A stretch of DNA of 64,000 nucleotides, from assembly GCA_034638255.1 (NCBI GenBank), contig JAWPGT010000001.1, positions 1,922,001-1,986,000 of the forward strand. Reading direction: 5' to 3'. Each line of letters begins with the position of its first letter. Position 1 is the stretch's first letter. A program made the translations under genes and the position numbers. The DNA is from Coprinus comatus. Its lineage: Eukaryota > Basidiomycota > Agaricomycetes > Agaricales > Agaricaceae. The notes under the pieces were generated by a model, which saw only the letters and a program-made list of their open reading frames with translations, made no database searches and had not been told where the DNA came from. Positions 39,517 through 51,301 of this stretch are shown here, one piece after another.

Positions 39517-41204
39517 TTAATGCCAGTCTGCCATGCCGCTGCCTTGTCTTCCTGGTAAGTTTCGTCTTCTCATACTTCCGCGATCATCCCGAGATGCTGT
39601 TAGTACGACATGCTTGTCGACAAGCTAATGAAGCACACGACACATACACACAAGAACAAAGGCAAATGTTAGCTTAGACCAAGTATAGAAGGATGGTATG
39701 GGTAACTTACATTATTAAGGATGTTGGCAGATTTAGTGAGAGATGAGAGGAAAGCTGTAAGCTGCACGTCTTCATATTCCTATTTTTATGAGGATGAAAC
39801 ATGAGCTCTAACTAAAATGCGAATGGGACTCCAAAAACGAAATATTAATCACCGTGTCAAACTCCTTCCTGAAGGACTTGTTTTCTGTAGCTGGTAAGGA
39901 AGCAACAAGGGCAGTCAAGGCACGAAGCGTAGCATGATCTTTTGGTGCTTGGTCTACAATGACAAAATGTAATAAGTGATACATAAAAAAGGGTGTACGT
40001 GTTTTGTGAAGAGGGTACCACGAACGAGGGAGGAGAGGGGGAATATCACGTACTAGCAATGACGTCGCTCACGTATTTGACCAGTATCAAGATGCGTTCG
40101 TGTAACATCTTGACAGCAGACCTTTGTGTCTGAAGATGAGATTCCACTAGTTAAATGCATCAGAATTAATCAGAATCATCTACGGAAACCCCAAAAATAC
40201 TCACAACTAGTTCCACTGCCGCCTCCCTTGGCCGTCCAATCCACAGCAATACGTTCAGCTTCACCAGTTTCTACTTTATATGGTACTTCAATAAACACTG
40301 ATCTTGAAGTTCTATCTCGAATTTCGATTGAAGGTTCGTAAGCTTTGAATGGAAGAGTTTGACCATGTACATCACTACCACTTGGGTTTGATGAAACGTA
40401 GGCAAGTGATGGTTGGAGAATTAGAAGTAGTGGTGCTGAACAATAAGGTGTGAACTAAGGGTGGACATAAGAGAGTGTGTGGGTGAGCGGGAACGGTTAG
40501 TATTATATGCATATATAACACATTAAAACGAAGAAATAAGTACCTGCTCATGAAGTGCGATATGCTTTGCTGTAGGTCGGCCCGTAACTGTATACCATCC
40601 AATAAATTCAAGCGAAGGAAACACTTGTTTATCTACAAGCCACACCCAACATCCAAAGATTTTGATGTAATAGATATCGATTATCGGACATCAGCATTAT
40701 ATCAATTAGCATATACCAGCCCCCGCAGTATACACAACTATCATTGAACCTATTACTTACATTGATCTCTTCGAGAAACGAGGAACGAATGATCAACTGA
40801 TTCATCGTTATTGTTCTCTAAAGCCAATTCAAACGTGTTTACGATCTCTACTTCGCGACCATTCTGATTTCCTAACAACGCGCCAATGACTGATTATGCG
40901 TGTTGTGTGGGGGGTTACGAAGAGAAGATTTCAAACAGAACCGTAAGTTTAGCCGTTGTTTCCGTTGTGCATGGAAATAAGTTGTACCAAATGGATTTGG
41001 AGAGTTTGTTTGAAGTTTACGACGAGTAAGATGTTCGGATATGTTGAGGATCGGTAGTGGATGTCTAGTGGTTTTGGAATGATAAATCGGTGCTGATGAT
41101 CGCTAAAACGCAATTACGGTTATTGCTCACAGAGAAAGCGATAAGCCAGATGTTGTAGAAGAGGATAGAACAACAGAGGTATCATCGGTTTCCATTGCGC
41201 TCAT
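39517..41204 (-). CDS. CSN6: COP9 signalosome subunit 6 (MPN-domain)
   Basis: Subunit of the COP9 signalosome, which removes NEDD8 from cullins. It forms the catalytic dimer with CSN5 but is itself inactive. Reconstructed exons: MSAMETDDTSVVLSSSTTSG, LSLSLHPLPILNISEHLTRR, then GALLGNQNGREVEIVNTFEL, FLVSRRDQ, FPSLEFIGWYTVTGRPTAKH and IALHEQ. Later exons give PSIEIRDRTSRSVFIEVPYK, TLRALTALVASLPATENKSF and TAFLSSLTKSANILNN. The MPN domain lacks the His-x-His of the JAMM zinc site (GWYTVTGRPT stands there), as expected for CSN6. The C terminus is short and basic (MRRRNLPGRQGSGMADWH). About nine introns; no long ORF shows it, so the model depends on splice junctions and family recognition. RPN8 is the nearest alternative, but the spacing of the N-terminal HPLPILNISEH favours CSN6. 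Confidence 0.85.
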
Positions 41205-41301
41205 GGTGGAGAAGTATCAAAATTATGTCAAGCGTTATTGCTGTGAAGCAACCCCCCCAATCAAGTTAATGTTTAAAAAAACAGCCGGAGAATAAAATTA
41301 A

Positions 41302-41374
41302 TTCCCTCTAGCCGACTTGAACGACTGACCTCGTCATTACTAGTGACGCGCTCTACCAACTGAGCTAAGAGGGA
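41302..41374 (-). tRNA. tRNA-Thr (AGT)
   Basis: Intronless. On the minus strand the acceptor stem TCCCTCT pairs perfectly with AGAGGGA, with discriminator A. The D-arm is GCTC/GAGC, the anticodon stem CGTCA/TGACG with loop CT-AGT-AA, and the T-arm AGTCG-TTCAAGT-CGGCT. All stems close. It lies 97 bp upstream of the CSN6 start codon. Confidence 0.96.
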
Positions 41375-41600
41375 TTATGACTATTACACTTGTGACACGT
41401 GTATGTCGGCGCTTAGATAACTCTAAATAGCCTCAAGTTTAGACCTCTCACGTTAACAGTAAAGTGGACACAAAAAAACCTAAACGCATTACTATGCTGT
41501 ACAGTATACCTACACCCCGCATATTACATTGGGTATAATTAATGCAAACAGATCGCTAAATTACACTTTTTTAATAAATATTAATGGAAACCTGGTGTTC

Positions 41601-43856
41601 CTACGATTTGGAAATTATATGATTCTTTGCATCTGAAAGCATCCCACCTAACAGTGCTCCTCTTGAACTGGGTCTCTTCACTCTCGTCATACTGGAAACA
41701 GAGTCGGAAGCCAGTCGCATATTACTTCCAGCACCGTGAGAGGTCGCAGGCCGTTTGCTTTTAGCATTAGCATTCAATAATATGCCATCTTCCTTTGTTG
41801 GAGTTATTTTATTCTCCAAACCCGCAGATGCTAATGCACCCTGAGAGCTTGGCCGCCTTAGTATGGTTGATATCTTACTTGGCGGTTGTGTGGTTTGTAT
41901 CACAGGGGGTGGCGGGGGTATTTTGGGTACGGTGGCCTTGGCAAATGAAGTCCTCCTAACGTTAGAGGTGAACCGTGACCAAAAGCCCTTTTTGGAAGGT
42001 TCTTCCACAGAACTGGATATGGGTAATTCGAAGTCGGGATCAACGTTGGCTATCTTTGGAGGTGACGTATCAGTCAAGAAGGACGTATTCGTTGGTGGAG
42101 TAGAGAGAACTACTGGGTCAGTAGACATGTCGTCATCAGTGGAAGTCGAGGAGGTAGACTGGCGATCGTAGCCCACTCGAGGTTCCCTCTGATCCGGCTG
42201 CAACGACGCGGAGTGTGTTTCATTATCAAAGTGAAAGACGTTCTCTGGGTTTTCGTGATCGTCTTCTTGGAGAGCAAATTCTTCAAGGGGTAAACACCTA
42301 TGATGAATTGTGCTGGTTGGTGAATGAATTGTTGTAGCGAAATCCCACGAGTCGATAGTATTCATGGCTTGATTATGACGTATAACACGGCGCTCTTGAC
42401 GCTGAGTTAATGGAGGTAAATCCTCTAAGTCAAAAGTCAACATTAACCTTGAGTTTCCATACTGATGTAAGATGGATACCACGTACTGAGAATAGTATTG
42501 ATAAGATATTGCTTCTTTTTTACGCTTTTGAAAAAGGGTGTTTGTAGCAGCTGCTCTGCGGTGGGTCTGGGATAATAATGACATCAGTAAAAAGAACGCA
42601 GGAACCAACATTATATACACTAACCGCATTGAAGGGTCTTTAATCAAACAACTATCGACCATTTCTTTAAAAGCGCGCGAATATTTGAATGTTCCACCTT
42701 CTCTGTTCAAAGTCGGTGGAGCATCGCTGATGCTGTAAGATAAGGTCAAGAGCCATATTACGGAAACAGATATGGATATCTCCTTACGTTCGCAAAAGTA
42801 CATCTTTGGGAGATTCCCTGGACCTCGGGGGACGACCTTGAGTTAGTTCTAGAGCGGTGATACCAAAGCTCCAGATATCTGCTGATGAGTCGTATTGACG
42901 GCCTTCAATCAATTCAGGAGCCATCCAACATGGCTACATAGTGTGGTTAACGATAGTGAGAGCGAGAGCGGGAAGCAGCAACATACCGTGCCAACGAATG
43001 ACTTGCGTTTCCCTATCCTTGGTCTAGTCTTAACGTGGCTATCATGAGCAAATGCGAGTCGTTGATGATGTTGTGTCTGAGACAATGCAGCAGCGGCGGT
43101 GACGGCATAAGCCTTTCCAGAAGGGCTTGAAAGATGATGTGCTGAGTCTTCGCTCAAATCTGCAGCAACACCGAGGTCTCCCAGGAGAACGGTACCATCA
43201 TCATCAATGAGTAGGTTAGCGGCCTTGACATCTCGATGAATGAAGCCATTGATGTGCAAGTAGCTGAAACAATCGGTCAGGTAGGGTACCAAGATTGAGG
43301 GATAAGCTTACTTTAGGCCTTTGAGAGCTTGTTGTAGTATACACCGAACGACGTCTTCCTCCATTCCGCCGGGCCAGCCATATCGCATTACGTCTGCAGC
43401 ACTACCTTTGTTCATAAGTCGTGTTGCAATGCAGAGTCTGTGACCGTCCATCCACGAACCGCGGACACGTAGGACGTTTGGGTGCTTGGAGAGCGACATG
43501 AGAGTGGTTTCCCTTTGCAAGAGCTTGAGAGAGCGAGGAGGCAGGGAGTCTAAGTCAAGGACTTTGAGTGCGCATGGTATTGGTTCTGGAGAATCGCTCG
43601 GATTTGTGATGGGAGGGTGGTATATAGCGGCATAGACTACCGAGGATGCACCATAGCCAATTGGCCCGCCTATTGTGTAGTCAAGCGCACGGTCGCTGGA
43701 TAGGCATTAGTGGAAATTGAATGTATTGTGATGTAGGTACCTGTAAAGGGTCCATTCATCCTTAACTGCGCCAATAAACCTTTTATTGACGGTGGACATA
43801 ATGTCAGAAGGAAGAGTGCGGAGGGATGGGTCGGGAGGTGTTGGGTTGTCAGGCAT
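41601..43856 (-). CDS. FRAY/STE20-type serine/threonine kinase
   Basis: STE20-group kinase of the FRAY (OSR1/SPAK-like) subfamily, probably signalling in stress or cell shape. The N terminus [18 protein letters not shown] leads to the Gly loop [15 protein letters not shown], the catalytic Lys in [11 protein letters not shown], and [20 protein letters not shown]. The catalytic loop is [16 protein letters not shown]. The metal-binding motif reads LLGDLGVAA, so DLG replaces DFG. About 45 extra residues, rich in Ser, Ala, His and Gln, separate DLG from [20 protein letters not shown]. The kinase domain continues with [17 protein letters not shown]. The C-terminal 350 residues are Ser/Pro-rich with repeated [14 protein letters not shown] and [10 protein letters not shown] basic patches. 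It is divergent from the SRPK gene. Substrates cannot be told from sequence. Confidence 0.87.
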
Positions 43857-44395
43857 TGTTAGTGGTTTAAAATGCAGTAGGTGGTAGTAGACAGGTAGTT
43901 GCAGCTTACCATTTCCGTACGGCCCAGTCTGGCCACACTTACGGAATCCGGTGGATCATCACTCTACAGCCATTTATTCGCCAAGCATAGTGCCGATGGA
44001 ACTTTCACATTCGTCTAAAAGGTTCAGAGTTGATAATCATTTCGGTCTTTTCTTTGGTACTATTTAAATTCGCACATGGAAACGATAACTGCGGGGATCC
44101 GTCATGACTCGTACAAGCAACCTGACGAAGTAGAGGCTGCCGGAATGTCGTATGCAAGTTTTGGTCGATGGAAAATAGCATCTGAAATACATTTAACAGC
44201 TGTTTCATGGACTGTAAGTACTAGGCTGTTGGCAGAGCAAAAATAATGCTCCGGGTGTGTGACGGGTAAGTGAGATGTGACGGTGACGATATGTGACAGT
44301 TGAGCGATAGGTGCCAGCTTCTCTACCTCCCCCTCCTACCGCCGTCCCACTCCAACTTCCTCCCCGCCATCCTTCCGTTCCCGGCCCTCTCGTCC
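43857..44395. promoter_or_regulatory. Divergent promoter region of two kinase genes
   Basis: 539 bp between the FRAY-type kinase and SRPK start codons. Nothing distinctive was recognised. Confidence 0.5.
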
Positions 44396-47383
44396 ATGGC
44401 GCACAAACAACCCTGTGCAAAATACCAATATATTATCACTCCCACTGGCGGGAAAATCGTGCCTGTTGACGAACCATCATGCAAGGACGAGGAAAGCCCC
44501 GCAGATTACAATGTGGGTGGTTATCTACCCGTAAAGGTTGGTGATAGTTTCAAACATGGTCGTTACCGTGTCATTAGGAAGCTTGGGTATGTTCCCTTCC
44601 TGCTCCTTTTCACTGACTGGCCTTGACGTCTTGTGTTGTCTTAAGCTGGGGCCATTTCTCAACTGTATGGTTGGTAAAGGATATCCAGTACGTCATTTCC
44701 TTTCTTCCGTTTAAACTCTTTCTTATTATTATTTTCTTTCTTAGTGCCCACCGTCACTCCGCGCTCAAGGTCGTCAAATCCGCTGGTCGATACGCCGAAA
44801 CCGCACGGGATGAGATAAAGCTGTTGACCCACGTATCCTCCTTTTCTCCGACTCACCCCGGACGAGAACATGTTGTCTCTTTTTTTGATTCATTCACCCA
44901 TCAAGGGCCGGAATCTGCGCACGTCTGCATTGTATTTGAACCCCTCGGGGAGAATCTGCTTGGGCTGATATCGCGGAATAAGAAGGGCGTCCCTCGATCC
45001 CTTGTAAAGGTGATAGCGAGGCAGATTCTACTGGGCCTCCAATATCTCCACGACGAATGTGACCTAGTACACACTGATATTAAACCAGAGAATATTCGTG
45101 AGTCGTTTCGTCCTATCTGAACTGTGGCGCTTGCCGTCTCGCTGTCGCATGTTATCTCTCCTGTACTTATTTTTGTCTTATCGCTGACTCCAACTCCTCT
45201 CCCCCATTTAGTAATATCCATCCCAGACATTGAAGCTCACATCCAAGGCGAGCTAGCTTCCTCTCAATCCCCGACATCTCGCCGCGTAGGCATTCCATAT
45301 CCGACAAAGTCTCGTGCAGGTGTAACCATACCCTATAATCCACATCGGCCCCGAAGACAGGTCCAGATATTTGATTCGCAGCCACTCTCAAGTCCAGGAA
45401 AGAGCATAGGAAGGAGCATTGGCCGGGCTATTGCTCCGATAAATGGCCCTCAGGTGGGGACAAACAGTGGTAGTAACAGCTTGGCCGGTAGCTACATCAC
45501 CTCAGTCCATGCAAAGGTTGCCGGTTCGGCTACAACCGGCTTTGGTGGACTTAGCGCTCCTGCAACTGTGCCCTCTTCTGCTCCCAAACTCTCTAGCACC
45601 CTTGCTGTTTCTAGTAAGTGTGCACCGGAAGTAATACAGAGGCTAGAGAGGAAACCGATACTGGAACCTCAAGCATTAGCTGCCACGAACAGTGCCACTA
45701 ATGCCTCTCCAACTACTTCTTCGTCATCCTCTTCAGTGGCGTCAACAACTGTTGAATCTAGTAGCATGGTTAGCACGCCACCAACCTCTTTGTCCAATTC
45801 TATTGGTAATGTTGTGGCTGGCTTCATCGGACTGGCGAAAGTGGTCACTGAGGTAAATGCTCGGCTGGCGGATTCCGGTGACCACGACAATGTAGATAAC
45901 GATTGTAGCAGTCTCCAAGTGAGGGAACCCAAGGAAAAAGAACGTGCCGTAGAACAGGTCGTCTCTCAAACAGCTGCATCGTCGTCTTGGAAAATGACGT
46001 TCGGTCTTTCATCGTCTTGGAAAGAGAAAATGTCATCATCACTTTCTACTTTCAGAACAAGTGCTTCTGCAGACACCAAGCAACAATTGACGGCCAGACC
46101 CGATCATTCCAATCTACGCTCTTCATCAGGCACGTCCTCTTCAGGTTTTTGGAAGGATCTAGGAACGGCCGCACCTGCACCTGCTGTCGTGGTCTCTGCG
46201 ATTGCTAATGCTGATGGTCAAGTATATCGGTATAATCTTTCTGCATCTCCGAGTGTACACGGTCGTGTGTGCACCTCAGATTCGGCGTCTTTTAAATCAA
46301 CTCCTGCCCGTCCATCGCCTCTCAGGACGCCACATTCTTCGATTACCGAAACACATTCCGATACAGTTCACCCTCCTTCTCTCCTTGCCCAAACAGCTCC
46401 AACATTAAAACGTGTAGGGCTGCGCGCTTCTCCTATCCGACACATTTCTCAATTATCCGCCCATATTCATACCAATAAACCCTCCTCAAATAGATGCTCC
46501 AACTCATATAATTACCACCCACGGACAACAAAGTCGCGTACCACCACTCGTGTCCTTCACTCACAAGTACCATCCCAATCCGTCACCACTGCCTCTGCGA
46601 GCGTTACCCCTACACCTAATGTCGCTTCTCCATTAGCACCTCCCCCCACCCCTATCACATCACCGACTCCAACTACTTTCATGCCTATGTATATTAATGA
46701 CCTTGACCGTGCCTCTGCTGAAGGTCCTGCGTGTATAGTTCCACCCATAGCTGTCAAAATAGCCGATCTCGGAAACGCAACCCCATCCACTAAACATTTT
46801 ACCGAGGATATACAGACCCGTCAATACCGTGCTCCTGAAGCCATCATGGGTCGAAAAGATTGGGATGGAAGAGCGGACATGTGGAGTCTAGCTTGTGTGG
46901 TACGCCAATTTACCCATATTTTAGTATTGTACTGACAACATTTACAACGTAGATCTTCGAGCTTCTTACGGCCGAGTACCTATTTGATCCCCAAGGTCAA
47001 GGCGAACTTTTCTCGAAAGATGATGATCATATGGCACAGATCATCGAACTCATGGGTGACGTCCCGTTGGAGGTTAAGATGGGTGGTAAACTCAGTCGGG
47101 AGTTGTTCGATCACACTGGTAAGACACCTTTATGGCGTATGGTAGTTCTTCGCTCATTATTGCATCAGGTGCACTACGCTATATCCGCACTCTGAAGCCG
47201 TGGCCGCTCAAATGTGTAATGTCAGAGAAATACTCGTGGGCAGAAACAGAGTCGAACGAGTTGTGTGCATTTTTGGAACCCATGCTAGCTGTTGACATGA
47301 GGGAACGTAAACGCGCCCGGGACATGATTGATCATTCATGGTTGTCACCTACCGAAGCAGATGGTGTTGTAACAGAGTGGTGA
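44396..47383 (+). CDS. SR-protein kinase (SRPK/SKY1/Dsk1 family)
   Basis: Phosphorylates Arg-Ser dipeptides in splicing and mRNA-export factors. The N terminus MAHKQPCAKYQYIITPTGGK ends with the family lead-in DYNVGGYLPVKVGDSFKHGR and YRVIRKLG-WGHFSTVWLVKD. The Lys is in SALKVVKSAGRYAETARDEI. The catalytic loop is LVHTDIKPENI, where HTD in place of HRD is the SRPK hallmark. A spacer of about 500 residues, rich in Ser, Thr, Pro and Ala, then splits the kinase. The domain resumes at VKIADLGNATPSTKHFTEDI and TRQYRAPEAIMG, SRPK-specific, and closes with FELLTAEYLFDPQGQGE and a C lobe ending DMIDHSWLSP. Spacers in SRPKs anchor the kinase in the cytoplasm; this one is long. A short intron follows PENI, and four or five others are present. 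Confidence 0.93.
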
Positions 47384-49451
47384 TTGTTGGCTGGTTTTTG
47401 TACCCCGAATGTTCCTCCTTTTGCGTTTTCGTTCTACGGCTGTGATCCTAGACGTTGTCATACCGGTTTGTTTGTTGGTTATATAACCATGTCTGAATTC
47501 TTTTTGCATTTCTTTTCTACTTTATTCCTATGTGCCATCTTTGGGCTCGGTGTTTCTTTTTTTTTTTTTACCCTTTGGTCATCTTTTTGTCTTGCTATGT
47601 TTTGGATCACGCCTCCCTTGTTTAAACTCTCATCGCATTTGATATCCCCTGTAGACTTGTCCTGTCCCACTCTTTATACCTCTTTTGGTTATTGGTTACT
47701 CCCGACCTTAATTCTTCTCCCTTCCATTTCCAGCGCTCCACCTATATCCTCATCTTTCCTTGTGGTGACAATGTGCTAAATATGACCTGTGTTTTCTGTT
47801 TCTTTTTTTTTTCACTCTTCCTACCATGTTCATTTTTACATAGGACTGTTTAATTTCTGCTAGAACATTTTCCCTGGCATTTTCTTTTGGTTCTTTTTCA
47901 TGTTGAACTTTTCTCTTTCTCCTCCTTTTTGGTACAACACTTGGTTTTATGTACAGAGTGTCTTTAGCTTTTAGTTTGTTTTTTTTCAGGTCATATTTGC
48001 ATCACATTGTCATACCATTTTTCTTTACAAGTGCTATGAGTTGGGTACTTTCCTCCTGTCTCCCTTCTCCCTTCTCTTCCTCCCTTTTTAACCGAGTCCT
48101 TTCACATCCACGTAATTTTCATTAGTGCACGCCCCTTCTGTGATAGGTATACTTTACTGATTTTACATATTTTTTTTTGATACGTACACGACGTAGATTA
48201 TGACAATACGCTTTGTTTTTCTCCCACACACCCTACTGATACATACATATAAATACGCGGTGTGTTAGCTTTATGATAGCAAAAATAGATCAACGTGATT
48301 CGGGGAAGATAGGGGATGTTGGACCATGCGTTGTGTTAGTTTTTTTAATTAATTATTCGTCATTTTTTTCATTTTTATGAAGAGCCCTTGGAATGTTACG
48401 TATGGACTATTGTTCGAGCCCTGAGGCCTTTCGAGAAGGGCCTGAGGGTCTGAGATCCGAGGCTATTCTTGGCATCAACGTCTCTCTGTGACTTTACATA
48501 GGTATATGTATTTAGATTCCCTGGAGTTGTGTATGTGCTTGGACTTGAGCTCTTTGAGTATTTTTAAAAAAACTTCATGGGAGAGGGAGGAGAGTAGTAA
48601 TGGGAGACCAAACAGTCGAGTAGGTTATATAAAAAGGAGTGTTAAATTTTAAATAACTAAAAAAAATCATGAACTGAACACAAAATAAACCCCTATGTAT
48701 ATATTCGAATCTATTCTGAAAAGGTATCTACGAATCTGTATATCTGTATGTAAACCCTATATATGTTTTTTTTTTTGATCCGATACTGAGTACTGATGTA
48801 TAATCCAAACAAGGTTGTAGTATGTACTTGTAATTACAAAGAGAAGAAAGAGAAAGGTGTTCCGCATTGAAAAAATAAAAACAATGTACTGTTACGAATG
48901 CGATATACGACTATAGATAGTATGGTCATGACAACAAACAAAAAAAAGAACAAAGAGTTGATCCAAGGTCCATTCCTTCCCAAAACAAAACAAAAGGGGA
49001 AGACTAAAAAAAAATCTACCTTGTTGTGTAGTTTTTAGTCTCTTTTGTTTTTGAAAAGGAGTTTTTTTTTGAAGAAAAAAAGGGGGGATAGTACGTATCG
49101 GTATATACACATTTCAGATAGAGTCATAGATGGGTAGATGGGATGGAAGGGGCAGTAAATAGGGTAGGTAGTAAGGAAGAAATGGAAGGTATGTAAGTAG
49201 GTTAGGATGAAAAAATGAAAATGAAAAATCCACAAAATCAAACCGAGTCATGCTAAGCTCGTCAGTAAAATTTTGCTACTTCGTCCAGATTTTTTCCCTC
49301 ATAAAAGTGAGCGGACTAGTTATAAAAAGGAGTGTCAAGGGAAGAATGAGAGGCAGGGAAGTATCATCGACTTCTAGAACATCAACATCAACATCATCCT
49401 TGGTGCGGGTGGAGTATTATTCGTTGTTCGTTGTTTCATTCTTGTTGGTAC
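47384..49451. other. Large T-rich convergent intergenic region
   Basis: About 2.07 kb between two stop codons (SRPK + and chitin deacetylase -), larger than every other 3'-3' interval here. The first kilobase is T/pyrimidine-rich with many poly-T runs. A GC-rich imperfect hairpin sits at 48419-48448, and a 15-nt direct repeat occurs at 48628-48642 and 49321-49335. No coding exon chain was recognised; the hydrophobic ORF just after the SRPK stop is a composition artefact. Confidence 0.55.
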
Positions 49452-51173
49452 TTAGACTAAACTTCCAATGATGCCGAAAAATGACGTCACGGCAGCAACG
49501 ATGCCAGCGTTGCCGATTTGAAGTGACGAAGCCGCGTTGGAATTACTGCTGCTGCTGTTGCTGCTTCCGGTGGGAACAGGGGCATGAATAGCAGCTGTAT
49601 TGGAAGAAGCTGAGTTAGTAGGTGTGGTGGCAATACCAATAAGGCTGGTCGCACCAGAACCAGAGGGCGGAGGGTTCTCTTCATTATTATTCGTCTCGAT
49701 GTACGCATCTGAAAGGGGCCTGTTAATACAGGAGACAACGGGTTCGATAATGAATGGAGGGTTGTGCGCAAGAGCATCTGGCAAAATGTAACCAGTCGCA
49801 ACCTGAACGGATTGTTGGTGAAGGTCGTGCTCGAGGACAATAAATCCTGTGTCCATAGTTGAAACATTGTTGGTGATGTACTCCCAACTTTGCAAAACCT
49901 GTTCAACAGTAGAACCTCCACCTTTGATGTAGAAATCTATTGATGTGTCAATATTATGGGCCTTGATGAACTTTTGATCGTAACCCACCGTCAGTATCAA
50001 AGGTCTGGTAGGGACTGAGACGTGTCCACATGACGGGCGTCAAGCCCATAGCCAAAGAAATCGCACGGACACGGTCACTGATTGTAGCGGTAAGCTGAAT
50101 AAAAATTTGCAAGGGACACAGCGACATACTCAATATCACCCTCAGGAGGTCTCATCATATTGGGAGTGACACCAAGAACATCCTTGATAACTTTCTTGGA
50201 CCATCCAAGCTCAGCAATGATTTGATCGTTAGTCAAAGTTGTCAAGGGTTTGTGACTCCAGGTATGAACTGCGATTTGATGTTGGCCCATATATTGAGTC
50301 TGGAGAATCGCTGGGAACTGCGAGACACGAGAGCCAACAACGAAGAACGTCGACTTGAGATTCTGTTCATCAAGGTACTGTAGCAGGTTCGAGGTGTAGA
50401 ATCCTGGGCCATCATCATAGGTCAAGCCCCAATGCATTCTATCCGGACACTCAGTGATGTCTGACTCGCGGGTACAGCCACTGCAAGTCCACCAACAGCG
50501 GTTAGTATCAGCCACGGAAGCAGCGTTAGCGGCACATCCACCTGAAGAAAATTAAGCGAAACGGAATCAGTGCACTGTCCTCCCAACCTGGACCTCGAAA
50601 AAAAAACTAACCAAGAACGTTGGGCTGGAAGTCGGGAATGGGAATGCCAGAATTCGCAACATCCTGTTTCCATTGTTGAACCTCGGGAGAGTCTACCGAA
50701 GGAATAGCATCCCAATCTGGATAGTTTGTGATACTGAATTGGGAGACTATGGAGTAGTATTAGTTAATGTACGTAAAGTGGAGAAGGGAATAAAGATTCT
50801 CACTATCCGGAAGGGCAGGAGCTCCTGGAAGGAAAGTGGGAGTGCTGCCAGCGACAGCTGTACTATCGAGAGCACGAGTTGGGGATGATGTTGCGGTGGA
50901 AACGATTTCTGACAAGGGGACAGCAGTTGGATTTGTCGCGTCGAGAGAGAAACTGTAGGATGTTGTGACGGGGGGAACCGGGGGAGGGACTCCAGGAGTA
51001 CTAGCTGCACCAGTAGCTGCACCAGTAGCTGTTGCGCCCGGAGGGACAGTGACACCTGAGGAAACCGAATTAGTGACAGAGGGGACCTGGCGACGATGCT
51101 GGACGTGGTCGCCAGCACAGGCAGTGACGAGGGGTGCAGCGACAGCGAGGGCCGCAACGGGGAGGAACTTCAT
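49452..51173 (-). CDS. Chitin deacetylase, secreted and GPI-anchored (CE4/NodB)
   Basis: Converts cell-wall chitin to chitosan. The signal peptide is MKFLPVAALAVAAPLVTACA, followed by a Ser/Thr/Pro-rich stalk. The NodB domain shows motif 1 WGLTYDDGPGFYTSNLLQYL (catalytic Asp-Asp), STFFVVGSRVSQFP, motif 2 IAVHTWSHKPLTTL (metal His-x3-His) and motif 3 MRPPEGDID-DRVRAISLAM. Later elements are PVMWTRLSPYQTFDTD-DFYI and FIVLEHDLHQQSVQVA, with the metal-site His partner. The C terminus is a Ser/Asn-rich stretch followed by a hydrophobic tail (AGIVAAVTSFFGIIGSLV), typical of a GPI-anchor signal. In motif 3, Glu stands where Tyr or Phe is usual. Cys residues cluster in NRCWWTCSGCTRESDITECP. At least four introns. 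Confidence 0.92.
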
Positions 51174-51301
51174 GATGGGAGGAAGAAGAGAGGAATGGAA
51201 ATAAAAGATAAGCTCGGAGTGTTTAAGCCGCCCTTTGTTTGTCTGTCTATTTTCGGACAATTCGCTACAATGAACACCACACGGCTACACTAAACATATT
51301 T

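Noticed and set aside
47384..47779. 131-codon hydrophobic open frame immediately after the SRPK stop
   Set aside because: It begins with TTG, not ATG, and its hydrophobicity comes from a T-rich sequence. No family pattern or splice context was seen; it is 3' UTR.
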